A DNA stretch of 64,000 bases from Gaoshiqia sediminis (lineage in GTDB: Bacteria; Bacteroidota; Bacteroidia; Bacteroidales; Prolixibacteraceae). Below are positions 25,549 through 35,485 of this stretch, piece by piece. Made by a program: the position numbers and the translations under genes. Each line of letters starts with the position of its first letter. Within the stretch, counting starts at the first letter, position 1. The notes under the pieces are model-generated. The model ran no database searches, was not told the DNA's origin, and saw nothing but the letters and a program-made list of their open reading frames with translations. The DNA lies in the NCBI RefSeq assembly GCF_025907915.1, contig NZ_JAPAAF010000006.1:142461-206460 (forward strand), written 5' to 3'.

Positions 25549-26585
25549 AAATCAGTCGGTCAAACTACGAAATTTACTTTCTCGATTACCTGGACGGTAC
25601 CTTGCCGGCCAATCGGGTAGATGAGTTTTTGGACTTTCTGAAAAATAACCCTGATCTGGCTGATGAGCTGAAGGGCGTATCGAATATCAATTTGTATCCA
25701 GGCGATCAGGTGTTTTTTTGCAAGAAAAATGAGTTGCTGAAAGATCCAAGGATTGAATCGGCTGATTTCGACTATCGTACCGTGGCTTACCTGGAAGGTG
25801 ACCTGGAGCCGCCCGAACAGCAACGCTTGCTGGAAGAAGTGGCAGACGATCCCGCCAAACAAAAATCCTTCGATTTAATGATGCGTCTCCGTTTGCAGGT
25901 TGACGAAACCACTCGTTTCCCGGATAAGAAAAGCCTGATGCGGTCCAACCGGAAAAAAATCTTGCTCATTTGGGCCGGAAGTGCGGCTGCTATCCTGCTG
26001 CTGATTTTGTCCATTCGCGTGTTTTTGCCCAACAGTCTGCTGGCGCCAACTGCCCATCAGCAAGTTGCAGTCGTTGAAATGCCGGTTGAAACTGATTCCC
26101 CGAAATCCCCAACGGTAGAGGAGGAAGTGAAATCGGAAACACAGGAGGACCTGGCAAAGCTGGAAGATGTGGTGCTGCATGAAAAAAAGTCAGTACCCGT
26201 TGAACAGAAACAGGGCGAGTTTCTCGCTGAGAATAAATTGGCTGCCAACGATCGCGAAACAGCTCCCGAACTGCTGGCCCCGCTGGACGCCCGCCTCCGG
26301 ATGACTGAAAATACAAGCGCTATTACCAAGTTGGAAATAGAACAAAAACCGAAACCGGAAATTGAAGCACTGAGCCTGGATGAATACCTGGCCCACAAAC
26401 TGATTCAGGCGCCAAAAGGTGAAAGTTTCACGTTTTCGAACCTGGCCAAGGCAGGGATTCAGGCCGCCGAAAATATCAGCAACAACCGACTTTCGGTTGA
26501 AACCAACACGCAAGGGCGAATTTCAGAAATCAGCTTTCAAAGCCGTTTGATTGCATTTTCCATTCCTGTCCGAAAAAATAGATAG
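25545..26585 (+). CDS. Anti-sigma-like single-TM protein
   Basis: A 346-aa protein. The cytoplasmic N-terminal half contains two similar segments (LDYLDGTLPANRVDEFLDFL near 13-32 and AYLEGDLEPPEQQRLLEEV near 82-100), a duplication typical of Bacteroidota anti-sigma-type domains lacking the zinc motif. A single TM lies near 134-155. The periplasmic part is Pro/Glu/Lys-rich up to about 270 and ends in a more ordered segment. Overlap with the sigma gene and the topology suggest it holds the sigma factor at the membrane. No biochemical proof can be read from sequence. Confidence 0.75.
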   Translation: MKISRSNYEIYFLDYLDGTLPANRVDEFLDFLKNNPDLADELKGVSNINLYPGDQVFFCKKNELLKDPRIESADFDYRTVAYLEGDLEPPEQQRLLEEVADDPAKQKSFDLMMRLRLQVDETTRFPDKKSLMRSNRKKILLIWAGSAAAILLLILSIRVFLPNSLLAPTAHQQVAVVEMPVETDSPKSPTVEEEVKSETQEDLAKLEDVVLHEKKSVPVEQKQGEFLAENKLAANDRETAPELLAPLDARLRMTENTSAITKLEIEQKPKPEIEALSLDEYLAHKLIQAPKGESFTFSNLAKAGIQAAENISNNRLSVETNTQGRISEISFQSRLIAFSIPVRKNR

Positions 26586-26643
26586 CACCTGTAACTTTCT
26601 CTGGCAATTGCCCGTCATAGGTCAGAATTTAACTTAAAAAGCT

Positions 26644-27573
26644 ATGAAACGATTACTTTTCCTTTCCCTGATCCTGCTGATTGTTGTGGCCATGCAGGCG
26701 CAGGATACAACCGATGTGAAGGTGTTGACCAAAAAACTGGTTGAAGTTACCGAAGATGCTGAACACAGCGAGGTTAGTTTATTGAACGACCGGATCAATA
26801 TCCGCGATAATTACCACGGCGATACAACTAACATCCGGGTTGGCCGTCGGAACATCGAAATTGTGGAAGGCGACCACAAAACCTATGTGAATATTCGCCG
26901 GGAGGATCGCTGGGGTGATGATTCGGAATGGCGCGACCACAAGCGCAAACGCTTTAACGGACATTGGTCGGGGCTGGAGTTGGGCGTGAATGGGTTGGCC
27001 AAGGCCGATTACGGCTTGTACGGAGCCGGGGCTGATGAATTTATGGAGCTCGACCAGCCCAAGTCGTTGGAAGTCAACCTGAACTTCATAGAGTATAATA
27101 TTAGCCTGAAAGATGAACGTGTTGGCCTGGTAACCGGCATGGGTTTTTCGATGAATAACTATCGCTTCGACAATCAACTTACGATTGATAAAGCCGAGGA
27201 CGGACTGGTCCGGCCTTTCCCAGTAGCGGAAGATAATTTTGAAAAATCAAAGTTGGTAGTTTCCTACCTGACGGTTCCGTTGATGCTCGAATTTCAGGTT
27301 CCGGTGAACGGGAAGTCCAATCAGCTTTTTATTTCCGGGGGAATGGTAGGGGGGATCAACTTGGGATCGCACACCAAGATCAAGGCCGATAACTCAAAAA
27401 CCAAAGACCGCGGAAGTTTCAATATCAACCCGTTTAAATATGCCGCGGTTGCGCGGGTTGGATTGAAGGACATTTCGTTGTACGCCACTTACAGTCTTGC
27501 GCCACTGTTCAAAGACGATAAAGGGCCTGAGCTTTTCCCTTTCAGTATTGGTATTAGCCTCATCAACTTCTAA
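26644..27573 (+). CDS. Outer-membrane beta-barrel protein (PorT-like)
   Basis: A 309-aa secreted protein with a signal peptide of about 20 residues ending in MQAQ. A charged region follows to about residue 105, then an OMP beta-barrel domain from GHWSGLELGVNG to the C-terminus, which ends in an aromatic residue (SLINF) as barrels do. It lies 58 bp after the anti-sigma-like gene and belongs to the same unit. A barrel beside an ECF/anti-sigma pair may be its target or its surface sensor. Confidence 0.8.
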   Translation: MKRLLFLSLILLIVVAMQAQDTTDVKVLTKKLVEVTEDAEHSEVSLLNDRINIRDNYHGDTTNIRVGRRNIEIVEGDHKTYVNIRREDRWGDDSEWRDHKRKRFNGHWSGLELGVNGLAKADYGLYGAGADEFMELDQPKSLEVNLNFIEYNISLKDERVGLVTGMGFSMNNYRFDNQLTIDKAEDGLVRPFPVAEDNFEKSKLVVSYLTVPLMLEFQVPVNGKSNQLFISGGMVGGINLGSHTKIKADNSKTKDRGSFNINPFKYAAVARVGLKDISLYATYSLAPLFKDDKGPELFPFSIGISLINF

Positions 27574-27582
27574 CGCATTCAT

Positions 27583-27780
27583 TTGCAAGGCATAACGAAA
27601 AGTATATCCAATTATCCGTTGATTGAAAAGACACTTCAGCAAATACTGTCAGATTACCTGTCGGGAACTCCGGTAGATGAAAACACTGAAATTCGTCATC
27701 CGGGACAGCAAGTATTGAGAACAAAAGAGGAAAGCCTGTTGCTGGGAAAAGATATGTCAGTTATGAAAGACAGGCAATGA
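27583..27780 (+). CDS. Possible small protein, 65 aa, doubtful
   Basis: An open frame directly after the barrel gene, from a TTG start to a TGA immediately before a terminator. It is hydrophilic with plausible codon use but lacks an ATG near its beginning and any family I recognise. It may equally be an untranslated trailer of the sigma-factor unit. Confidence 0.22.
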   Translation: MQGITKSISNYPLIEKTLQQILSDYLSGTPVDENTEIRHPGQQVLRTKEESLLLGKDMSVMKDRQ

Positions 27781-27819
27781 AAAGCGGCCGCTGCTTTTGA
27801 TAGGCTACAGCCGTTTTTT
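27779..27819. terminator. Terminator between the ECF unit and the RND operon
   Basis: Nested stems (AAAGC with GCTTT, and CGGC with GCCG) are followed by six T on the plus strand. The convergent tolC-like gene ends 15 bp away and may share the structure. Confidence 0.65.
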
Positions 27820-27834
27820 AATTTGCTTTTTGTG

Positions 27835-29127
27835 TTATTGCTCGTATTGCTGAATGATGCTCCCGGTCATCCGCAACAAGCTGGTATGTGTATCGATAAA
27901 GCTGTAAATGGCTTCCAATTCCCGAAGTGCCGCGTTTAAATAAAGGTTTTGCACATCACGGAAGTTGAACGAATTGATTGCGCCACTTTCGAATTTTTCC
28001 CGGCTGATTTGCAGGTTTAGGTTGGCTGTGGCCAGGTTTTCGGCGGCCACGTTCAGCAGTTCTTTGCGAACCAGGTAAAATTCAAAAATATTGGCTAGCT
28101 GGTTGTCCAGTTCATGTTTCATCTGCTCCAGTTGCACATCGCCCATGCTTTGTTCAATTTCGGCAATTTGTTTGGCACGTTTCCGGTTTCCGCCACTAAA
28201 CAAGTTGAAGCTCAACGTGAGGTTCCCGTAGAGATTGGCTGAATTGCCCCAGCTGACACCACGTGTTTCATAATCGGTACCTAACCGTGAGCCGGTAATG
28301 CCACCGGCAAACGCCAGCGACGGATAAAAATCGCTTTTGGCCAGGGCAACCGCATTCTTCAGCAAGTTTTGGTTGATGTATTGATTTTTGAGGCTTTTGT
28401 TGTTGGCCATCATTTGTTCGGAGAGTTTGGCCAGGGAATAGTCAACAGGGATGGCCGAAAACTCACTGGTGAACTGATAGTCCGGATTATTGGTCACTGC
28501 AAGCAGGTAGTTAAGATTGCGCAAGGCGTTTTTATGGGCGACCTCCTGCGTCAAAAAAGCCGATTTGTCTGCCAGAAACGCATTTTGTGCCTGTAGCACA
28601 TCATACGTAACGGCAGTGCCAAAATCCTTTTTTGCCACTGCCCGGTTGTACAAATCCTCCGACAGGTTCATTACTCCCCGGTAAACTTCCAGCTTTTCCT
28701 TTTCGAGCAAAACGGCATAATAAGCAAGCACTACTGATTGAATGGTTCCTTCAATCATGATGCCTGTGTTTTGCCGGGAGAGTTCTTCCAGTTCATCCAG
28801 TTTTTGTTTATTGATGCGTACGGCAAACCCGTCAAACAGGGTCCAGCTCACGTTGGCTGAACCCAGGTATTGATTCTGGACATAATCTTCTGTCTGGTTT
28901 TCGTTGATGTTGTTTCGCGACTCAAGGGATAAGTTTACGTAAGGGTAGCGTCCAACCGTTCCCCAACTGTTTCTGATTGCTGCAATTTGTTCGTCCTGCC
29001 GGGTAAGTTGCAGGTCGTAATTATTGTCCAGGGCAATCCGGATGGCATCTGTCAAACTGAGCGCTTGTTGCCCAAATCCGGAGCATGTAATGAAAAGGAT
29101 TGCCAATAGCAGGCTATAGCGTATCAT
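27835..29127 (-). CDS. TolC-family outer-membrane efflux protein
   Basis: A 430-aa outer-membrane channel protein. The frame is open further upstream, but the ATG at 29127 opens a clear signal peptide (MIRYSLLLAILFITCSGFGQ) and overlaps the RND gene stop by 14 bp, so it is the likely start. Two OEP repeats of long helices plus short beta segments are seen (LSLTDAIRIALDNNYDLQL near the N-terminus, repeated near 260). It completes the tripartite pump with the two upstream genes. Substrate is unknown. Confidence 0.9.
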   Translation of the reverse strand: MIRYSLLLAILFITCSGFGQQALSLTDAIRIALDNNYDLQLTRQDEQIAAIRNSWGTVGRYPYVNLSLESRNNINENQTEDYVQNQYLGSANVSWTLFDGFAVRINKQKLDELEELSRQNTGIMIEGTIQSVVLAYYAVLLEKEKLEVYRGVMNLSEDLYNRAVAKKDFGTAVTYDVLQAQNAFLADKSAFLTQEVAHKNALRNLNYLLAVTNNPDYQFTSEFSAIPVDYSLAKLSEQMMANNKSLKNQYINQNLLKNAVALAKSDFYPSLAFAGGITGSRLGTDYETRGVSWGNSANLYGNLTLSFNLFSGGNRKRAKQIAEIEQSMGDVQLEQMKHELDNQLANIFEFYLVRKELLNVAAENLATANLNLQISREKFESGAINSFNFRDVQNLYLNAALRELEAIYSFIDTHTSLLRMTGSIIQQYEQ

Positions 29128-32100
29128 AGTATCTGTCTTTTTTGTCAGCGTTAATTTCTTCGGGAGTTTTTTCATCGTATCGTCTCTGCGCATTGATGTA
29201 GGCAATTTCGACTTCCTCGGGCTTGAAGGCACGGCCATGCCACCATTGGCGGAGGAGGCGGCGGACATCATTCAGCACGACAATTAATGCCGGGAAAAAC
29301 AACAGGATGAACAAAGTGCCGAATGCCACCCCGTACACCAACGAAATGGCCATCGGGATAAGGAATTGCGCCTGAAAGCTCCGTTCGAGTACAATGGGAA
29401 ACAAGCCGGCCGACGTGGTGAGCGTGGTTAGAATAATTGGGCGCAAGCGTGATTTCCCGGCTTGAAGGACGGCTTCTTTTACTTTAAAGCCTTCCTCGAT
29501 CAGCAGGTTAAACTTCGATAGGAAAACCACCGAATCGTTGATGACAACCCCCGATAGCGCGACAATTCCCCACAAACTCAACATAGAAACGGGTTTTCCG
29601 TGGATGCCGTGGCCCCAAATGGCGCCAAGGATGGAAATGGGAATCATCACCAGGATGATCAGCGGTTGCTCAAACGAGCGGAAGTTGATCATCAGGATGA
29701 AGACAATGGCCAGGAATGCCAGTGGAAAATACAGCATCATATCCTTCATGTTGCGCTGTCCCTCGCGTTGCTGCCCCTGGTATTCCACCTGGATTCCGGG
29801 GTAAAGCACGTTCAGGTCGGGAATGATTTCAGCCCTTACTTGTTCCAGGATTTCTGTTACCGAAGCGTCCGGGTCAACTAAGTCGGCGTTGACACGGATT
29901 TCGCGGCGGCCATTAAATCGCTGAATGTTTACCGGGCCACGTTTCATTTCGTAGTCAACCAGTTCGATCAGGGGGTATTCGCCTGAGGGTGTTTTGAACT
30001 TCATTTGCTCGAGTTGTCCGAGTTGTTCGCGGTCGTTGGCGGGATACCGAACCCAAACGCGCAACTCGTCGCGGCCAACCTGCAACCGCTGGGCCTGTCC
30101 TCCATAAAAACCCTGGCGGACCTGATCGGCGATCATTCCCTCGTTGAATCCTAGCATGTAAGCTTTGGGTTTCAGTTTGAGCAGAATTTCCTGTTTCCCA
30201 AGAGCATTGTTGTTCACCACATCTTTTAATTGGGGCATATCCTGCAGCCGTTCAATTATATAAGCCTGTGCTTGTTCAAGTTCTTCAGCATTGCGCGATT
30301 GCAGGCCGATAGATACCGGGAGGCCAAAGCGGCTTTGTGCACCGATAGTAAATTTCACAGCCTCCGGAACTGACCCAATTTTTTTTCGGACACGCTCGAT
30401 GATTTCATACGAGCTGATATTCGTTTCTTCCGAATTGCGGGGCGACACAAACAGGTTGCCGGTGTGGGAACCACTTTCCTGTCCATCGAAACCGGAACCG
30501 ATGTTTACCGTACAGTATTCAATAATGTCCAGCGTGTCGTTATAATCGTTTTTCAGCTCTTCGTTTACGGTCCAAACTGTCTCCTCAAATCGGGCCAGGT
30601 ATTCCATGGTCTGCTTCTCTCCCGAACCGGGTGTGAAAGCAATGTTTACATTGAATGAGTCGAACTCCATTCTCGGGAAGAACGTGGTTTTAATGATTTG
30701 ACCGCCCAATAGACCATAAGTAATCAAAATCATGGCCAGGGGGAGGGCGATGACAACATACCTCCACTCAATGACCAGTTTCAGCACACCGTGGTAAGCA
30801 TAATCGCGCAGCCAGGAGAAGAATTTCTCGATATATTTTCGCAAGCCATGTGCTTTCTCGTGGAGTGTTTTTTCGCTCAATACATGCGAGTTACCCAAAT
30901 GTGCCGGTAGCACAAAAAAGGATTCGAACAGCGAAAAGGACAGGCTCACACAAACAATGAAGGCCATTTCGAACATCATTTCCATTTGGCCGGAAATAAA
31001 AAACAAAGGAGAAAAGGCCACAATGGTCGTGGTTACTGATGTCAGTACTGCGGGTATAACTTCCATCGTGCCATCAACAGCGGCCTTGATGGGGGTTTTG
31101 CCCATTTCGAAATGCTGAAAAATATTCTCTCCGATCACAATTCCGTCATCAACTAAAATACCGATGACCAGGATCATCCCAAAAAGGGAGATCATGTTGA
31201 TGGTTATGCCCGACAGGTTGGCTACGATAAACATGGCCAGGAAGGAGGCCGGGATTCCCCAGGCCACCCAAAACGACAAGCGGAGGCTCAGCATAATGGC
31301 CAGCGCGAGAACCACCAAAAGGAGCCCCTGTCCGCCGTTGACCAGCAACAGGTCCAGCCTGCTTTTCAGCAGGTCCAGGAACGAGCGGGTGACGACCAGT
31401 TCCACTCCGGAAGTTTTTTGGTTGAATTCGGCCACGTAGCTGCTGATATATTGATCGATGTCGCCTAAGTCTTCCGAAATCAGTTTGGAGATGAAAATAC
31501 GGATGACCGGATTTCCTTTTTCGAGCGCTTTGTTGGGGCTCAGGTCCGAAAATTTCTTTTTGATGATGGCAACTTCGCGCAGGTGGATAACACTTCCGTC
31601 GGCATTGGCCTTTACTACGATGTTGCCGATTTTGATGGGGTCGGCGCTGCGAGATCGCAAACGGATAAGCATTTCCTCGTCTAACGAGCGCAGCTGCCCG
31701 CCGGAAACGTCGCGGTTGTTTTGGGTTATGGCATTTTGAATGTCGCTGAATGTCAGGCCGTAGCGAAGCAGGTCTTCCTCTTTTGCCTCCACCGATATTT
31801 CAAGGTCTGGGTAGCCGGACAGGTTTACCTGGCTGATCAGGCCGGATGACAGGAAATCTTCCTCCACCTGTTGTGCATAATCTTTCAGTGTGAGCAGGTC
31901 CACATCGCCTGTGACCATAAGCTGCATGGCAGGCGAGGTGGTGCGCTGTTTATAAACGATGGGGCGTTCGGCGGCTGTTGGAAAGGACGAAATTCCGTCA
32001 ACAGAATTCTTTACTTCGATGAGAGTTTCGTCAATATCAAATTCGCCGGTGATTTCGATTTGCACACTGGCGAAGTTTTCGGACGAGGTAGAGGTTATTT

Positions 32101-32338
32101 CGTAAATGCCGGGTATGCCCCGTACGGCTTCTTCAATGCGCGAGGTTACCCCTTCTTCCATTTCTACGGGCGAGGCGCCCGGGTAGGCTACCCGGACAAA
32201 AATCATTTTTGATGGTCGTTCCGGGAAAAACGACAGTTTCATGGAGGCCAGGCTCAATCCTCCTACAACCAGCAAAAAAAGCACAATCAGGTTGGCGTAA
32301 AACGGGAACCTGACAAATAGTTCGACGATTTTCCTCAT
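29114..32338 (-). CDS. RND-family efflux transporter, inner-membrane pump (AcrB/HAE1-like)
   Basis: A 1074-aa proton-driven pump with the family layout: TM1 near residues 14-32, a large periplasmic porter domain, TM cluster 2-6 near 330-540, a second porter domain and TM 8-12 near 860-1020. The conserved GILVDDGIVIGENI segment in TM4 carries the paired aspartates of the proton relay. Sequence features such as EGVTSRIEEAVRGIPGI place it among the non-enteric HAE-type pumps of Bacteroidota. The gene overlaps tolC and lies 1 bp after the adaptor, so the three form one operon. Confidence 0.93.
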   Translation of the reverse strand: MRKIVELFVRFPFYANLIVLFLLVVGGLSLASMKLSFFPERPSKMIFVRVAYPGASPVEMEEGVTSRIEEAVRGIPGIYEITSTSSENFASVQIEITGEFDIDETLIEVKNSVDGISSFPTAAERPIVYKQRTTSPAMQLMVTGDVDLLTLKDYAQQVEEDFLSSGLISQVNLSGYPDLEISVEAKEEDLLRYGLTFSDIQNAITQNNRDVSGGQLRSLDEEMLIRLRSRSADPIKIGNIVVKANADGSVIHLREVAIIKKKFSDLSPNKALEKGNPVIRIFISKLISEDLGDIDQYISSYVAEFNQKTSGVELVVTRSFLDLLKSRLDLLLVNGGQGLLLVVLALAIMLSLRLSFWVAWGIPASFLAMFIVANLSGITINMISLFGMILVIGILVDDGIVIGENIFQHFEMGKTPIKAAVDGTMEVIPAVLTSVTTTIVAFSPLFFISGQMEMMFEMAFIVCVSLSFSLFESFFVLPAHLGNSHVLSEKTLHEKAHGLRKYIEKFFSWLRDYAYHGVLKLVIEWRYVVIALPLAMILITYGLLGGQIIKTTFFPRMEFDSFNVNIAFTPGSGEKQTMEYLARFEETVWTVNEELKNDYNDTLDIIEYCTVNIGSGFDGQESGSHTGNLFVSPRNSEETNISSYEIIERVRKKIGSVPEAVKFTIGAQSRFGLPVSIGLQSRNAEELEQAQAYIIERLQDMPQLKDVVNNNALGKQEILLKLKPKAYMLGFNEGMIADQVRQGFYGGQAQRLQVGRDELRVWVRYPANDREQLGQLEQMKFKTPSGEYPLIELVDYEMKRGPVNIQRFNGRREIRVNADLVDPDASVTEILEQVRAEIIPDLNVLYPGIQVEYQGQQREGQRNMKDMMLYFPLAFLAIVFILMINFRSFEQPLIILVMIPISILGAIWGHGIHGKPVSMLSLWGIVALSGVVINDSVVFLSKFNLLIEEGFKVKEAVLQAGKSRLRPIILTTLTTSAGLFPIVLERSFQAQFLIPMAISLVYGVAFGTLFILLFFPALIVVLNDVRRLLRQWWHGRAFKPEEVEIAYINAQRRYDEKTPEEINADKKDRYYDTL

Positions 32339-32339
32339 G

Positions 32340-33512
32340 CTAGTTCAGTTTTGCAGGTTGATTTTGTTTCGGTGCCAATACTTCAACAGGCAGGTTTTCC
32401 TTCACATTGATCAGGGCTTCGGTAACCACAAGGGCGCCTTCATCCAGCCCATTAAACAGCAAGGTGGTTTCGTTGATTTTCAGAATGTTGATTTCAGCCT
32501 TTTTTAGTTTGCCGTCCACAATGGTAAATACTACGTTGGAGTTGAATACCGCACTTCGGGGGATCTCCATCGCGCCATCGATTTTTTGGCCGGGAAATTC
32601 TACCACCTTGTACTCGCCGGTTAGCAGGTCTTCGTTTGAGTAGGTTTGTACCTGCACAAAAATGCTCCGCGACTGGGTATTGGCTTCAACAAAGTCGGCC
32701 TTCCGGGTAACCGTGCCGGGCAATACCTGATCGGTGTAGCCCGAGTGGACAGTTACTTTGTCGCCCAGCCTGATCCATTTGCTATTGTCGTTTTCAACCG
32801 GAACTTCTATCTCCAGCATATCGGTTCGGATCATGCGGGCAATCTGGCTCCCTGCATTCACATAAGCGCCAGCCTCAAAGTTAACTTGGGTAAATGTGCC
32901 ATTAAACGGGGCGTACAGTGAACGGCGTTCCAGGTTTTTTTCGTCGTGAAGAATACTATAATATTCATTTAAAACCGAGCGGCTGGCCAAAAATATTTTG
33001 AGTTTTTCATTTTTGGGGATTGGCAACATGGGGAGCGGATTCTCTAAATCAACTTGGTTGAAATAGTCCAGAAAAGTGGGGTAATCATCCGGAAAGTCAA
33101 CTTTCATGTCGGGCAGGATGTTGGTAAATGCATGGAGGAATTGACTTTTACGGGCTTTGAGCGCTAATTCAGCTTCATCCTTATAAATGGTGGCCAACAA
33201 TTGCCCTTTTTTAAATGAGGTACCTTTTTTCAGGGCAACGGCTCCTTTTTCAATCTTTCCGGCAGCTTCTGAAACCAGCAGAACATCGTTTCCGGAAACA
33301 ACCCGGCCCTCTCTTTTTAGTGGCGAAACCACTTCGGTATAGGCTGTCGGCTGAGCTTTTACAAAACGTTTGATTGTCGTGTCTGGCCCTTGCGGTGGCT
33401 CCGGTTTCATGGATACAAAAAGCCACGACAGGGCAGCCGACCCTCCCAGCAAGATGAACAGTGCAATGACTACAAAAGTGATTTTTCTCCAACTCATTTT
33501 TTCCATTTTCAT
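32340..33512 (-). CDS. RND efflux periplasmic adaptor (HlyD/MFP family)
   Basis: A 390-aa membrane fusion protein linking pump and channel. An N-terminal anchor lies near residues 10-32, followed by lipoyl-like halves near 70-110 and 195-225 around a helical hairpin, then beta-barrel and membrane-proximal domains. An ATG 17 codons upstream (33563) is in frame, but a TACATTTG promoter element at 33550-33543 overlaps that region, so transcription would begin after it; 33512 is the better start. It is first in the operon with the pump and TolC. Confidence 0.9.
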   Translation of the reverse strand: MKMEKMSWRKITFVVIALFILLGGSAALSWLFVSMKPEPPQGPDTTIKRFVKAQPTAYTEVVSPLKREGRVVSGNDVLLVSEAAGKIEKGAVALKKGTSFKKGQLLATIYKDEAELALKARKSQFLHAFTNILPDMKVDFPDDYPTFLDYFNQVDLENPLPMLPIPKNEKLKIFLASRSVLNEYYSILHDEKNLERRSLYAPFNGTFTQVNFEAGAYVNAGSQIARMIRTDMLEIEVPVENDNSKWIRLGDKVTVHSGYTDQVLPGTVTRKADFVEANTQSRSIFVQVQTYSNEDLLTGEYKVVEFPGQKIDGAMEIPRSAVFNSNVVFTIVDGKLKKAEINILKINETTLLFNGLDEGALVVTEALINVKENLPVEVLAPKQNQPAKLN

Positions 33513-33542
33513 AAGGTTTACTCGTCTTCTTTTTTGAATTTG

Positions 33543-33550
33543 CAAATGTA
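33543..33550 (-). promoter_or_regulatory. Putative RND operon promoter, -7 element TACATTTG
   Basis: Exact TAnnTTTG match on the minus strand, 30 bp before the chosen adaptor start. It supports the shorter adaptor protein. Confidence 0.55.
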
Positions 33551-33563
33551 GTTGTTTCTGCAT

Positions 33564-33873
33564 TTTTACAGAAGGGAACGGTATCTCCGATTCTTCTTAA
33601 CAGAAATGATGCAGCTTAGATGAATTATCTGTCTGTAGGTTTAATATCGTTCCTTTTATTCGTCAATAAAATTAGCATAAGTGTCAACTAAACATGTTTC
33701 TCGTTTCTGTCTGTTACCATCGGGAACGGCAAGGGTTTGATGTCAACCTGACGCGATGCCCGGTGCTTTTTCAGTGCGGTTTATGAAAAAAACAGTTAGC
33801 GCCTTTAAAAGTTTTTCAAAGATAGAAATGGAAACATCCTGTACATTATTTTATGGCAAATGGGCAGAATTTA
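33564..33873. other. Divergent control region between the RND operon and nadB
   Basis: About 310 bp, AT-rich, with no gene. Both flanking transcription units start from its edges. No repressor gene is adjacent to the efflux operon, and I see no strong palindrome. Confidence 0.5.
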
Positions 33874-33881
33874 TAACTTTG
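33874..33881 (+). promoter_or_regulatory. Putative nadB promoter, -7 element TAACTTTG
   Basis: Exact TAnnTTTG match 32 bp before the nadB ATG, giving a leader of about 26 nt. Confidence 0.55.
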
Positions 33882-33913
33882 CCGGTCAATAAACAAGAGA
33901 GGTTGCAGATTTC

Positions 33914-35485
33914 ATGCAAAAGAAAATTTTTGACACCATCATTGTTGGCAGCGGACTGGCCGGGCTTACGGCTGCCTATCATGCCTCCAGGCACGGTACT
34001 GTTGCTATCATCACCAAATCGCAACTCGACACCAGCAACTCCTACTATGCTCAGGGTGGCATTGCCGGGGTAATTGCTGAAGATGATTCACCTGAATTGC
34101 ATATCGAGGATACCCTGGTAGCCGGGCGTGGCCTTTGTGAACGGGAGGCTGTGGAGATTCTTGTTCGAGAAGGGCAAGACCGTATCCGCGAATTGATTGA
34201 TATGGGTATGCAATTCGATCAGCGCGACGGGAAACTGGTGCTTGGTTTGGAAGGAGGACACAGTAAGCGCCGGATTTTGCATGCCGGAGGCGATGCCACA
34301 GGTAAGGAACTGACTTGCTTTATGCTGAAGAAAGTATTGGAACAAAAGAATATCCAAACCTTTGAATATACAGCTGTCACTCGTTTGCTGATGCAGGATG
34401 GCCTATGTGTTGGGGCGCAGGCGCTGGATTTTGTAAGCGGGGAAAACCTGATCTTTCAAGCGTCGGCCTGTATTTTGGCAACCGGCGGCTTGTCAAGGAT
34501 TTTTAGCCGCACTACAAACCCGCACACCGCCACAGGCGATGGCATTGCCTTGGCTTTTGATGCCGGTGCGCAGGTCGAAGATATGGAATTCATCCAGTTT
34601 CACCCTTCCGCATTGTGTGTCGAAAATCAGGATGCCTTTCTGATTAGCGAGGCTGTTCGCGGCGAGGGTGCCTGGCTATTGGACAAACAAGGCCAACGTT
34701 TCATGAAAGACATTCATCCGCTGGCCGAGTTGGCGCCGCGCGATGTGGTGGCCTTCTCAATTTACAGGCAGATGAAAAAGGACCAGCGCCCGTTTGTGTA
34801 TTTGTCGCTCAGTCACCTCGATCCGGTGAAAATTAAATCGCGCTTTTCAAATATCTCCCGGAAACTGGCCGAATTTGGCTATGACATGGCCACTGACCTG
34901 CTGCCCATTGCCCCTGCTGCCCATTATATGGTGGGTGGCATTAAAACCGGATTGCATGGCGAAACCAACATTCCCGGTCTCTTTGCCTGTGGCGAGGTGG
35001 CCTCAACCGGTGTGATGGGGGCCAACCGCTTGGCCAGTAATTCGTTGCTCGAATGTTTGGTATTTGGTAAACGTGCCAGTGAAAAAGCTGCTGCTTGTGC
35101 AAACCAACCGCTGAATATTGAACAGCCTGTTCCAGTTACCAATTTGCAGGAAAACGAGGCTTTCTTTCTGGAAATAAAGAATGAGATTGCCGATTTGATG
35201 TCACAACATGTAGGCATTGTCCGCAATGAAACTGACCTGACCTTGGCGCTGAGCCGCCTGGCAGAAATCAAGCAAAACATGCCGGTTGAAATTCAAGACT
35301 ATAATCTTCTGAAGGTCCGGCAAATTACCGAAATTTGCACGTTGATCACCAAGTCGGCATTGCTCCGGAAAGAAAGCCGGGGCGGCCATATCCGGGAAGA
35401 ATACAAACAGGAAGAGCCGGATTTCAGGCTGCACATTGTTCAGCAAAAAGATAATAACCCTGAATTTATTTCAATAAAAAAATGA
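33914..35485 (+). CDS. nadB: L-aspartate oxidase
   Basis: A 523-aa flavoprotein of the succinate dehydrogenase/fumarate reductase flavoprotein family. It oxidises L-aspartate to iminoaspartate, the first step of de novo NAD synthesis. The FAD motif GSGLAGLTAAYHA is at residues 13-25, the SYYAQGGIAG segment follows, and the capping and C-terminal helical domains are complete. The catalytic region HPSAL and the GGI(K)T segment (MVGGIKTG) are present. It overlaps nadC by 4 bp. nadA is not in the window. Confidence 0.95.
   Translation: MQKKIFDTIIVGSGLAGLTAAYHASRHGTVAIITKSQLDTSNSYYAQGGIAGVIAEDDSPELHIEDTLVAGRGLCEREAVEILVREGQDRIRELIDMGMQFDQRDGKLVLGLEGGHSKRRILHAGGDATGKELTCFMLKKVLEQKNIQTFEYTAVTRLLMQDGLCVGAQALDFVSGENLIFQASACILATGGLSRIFSRTTNPHTATGDGIALAFDAGAQVEDMEFIQFHPSALCVENQDAFLISEAVRGEGAWLLDKQGQRFMKDIHPLAELAPRDVVAFSIYRQMKKDQRPFVYLSLSHLDPVKIKSRFSNISRKLAEFGYDMATDLLPIAPAAHYMVGGIKTGLHGETNIPGLFACGEVASTGVMGANRLASNSLLECLVFGKRASEKAAACANQPLNIEQPVPVTNLQENEAFFLEIKNEIADLMSQHVGIVRNETDLTLALSRLAEIKQNMPVEIQDYNLLKVRQITEICTLITKSALLRKESRGGHIREEYKQEEPDFRLHIVQQKDNNPEFISIKK

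Noticed and set aside
33513..33563. Longer RND adaptor N-terminus
   Set aside because: A promoter -7 element lies inside this stretch and the added residues precede the membrane anchor without conservation.
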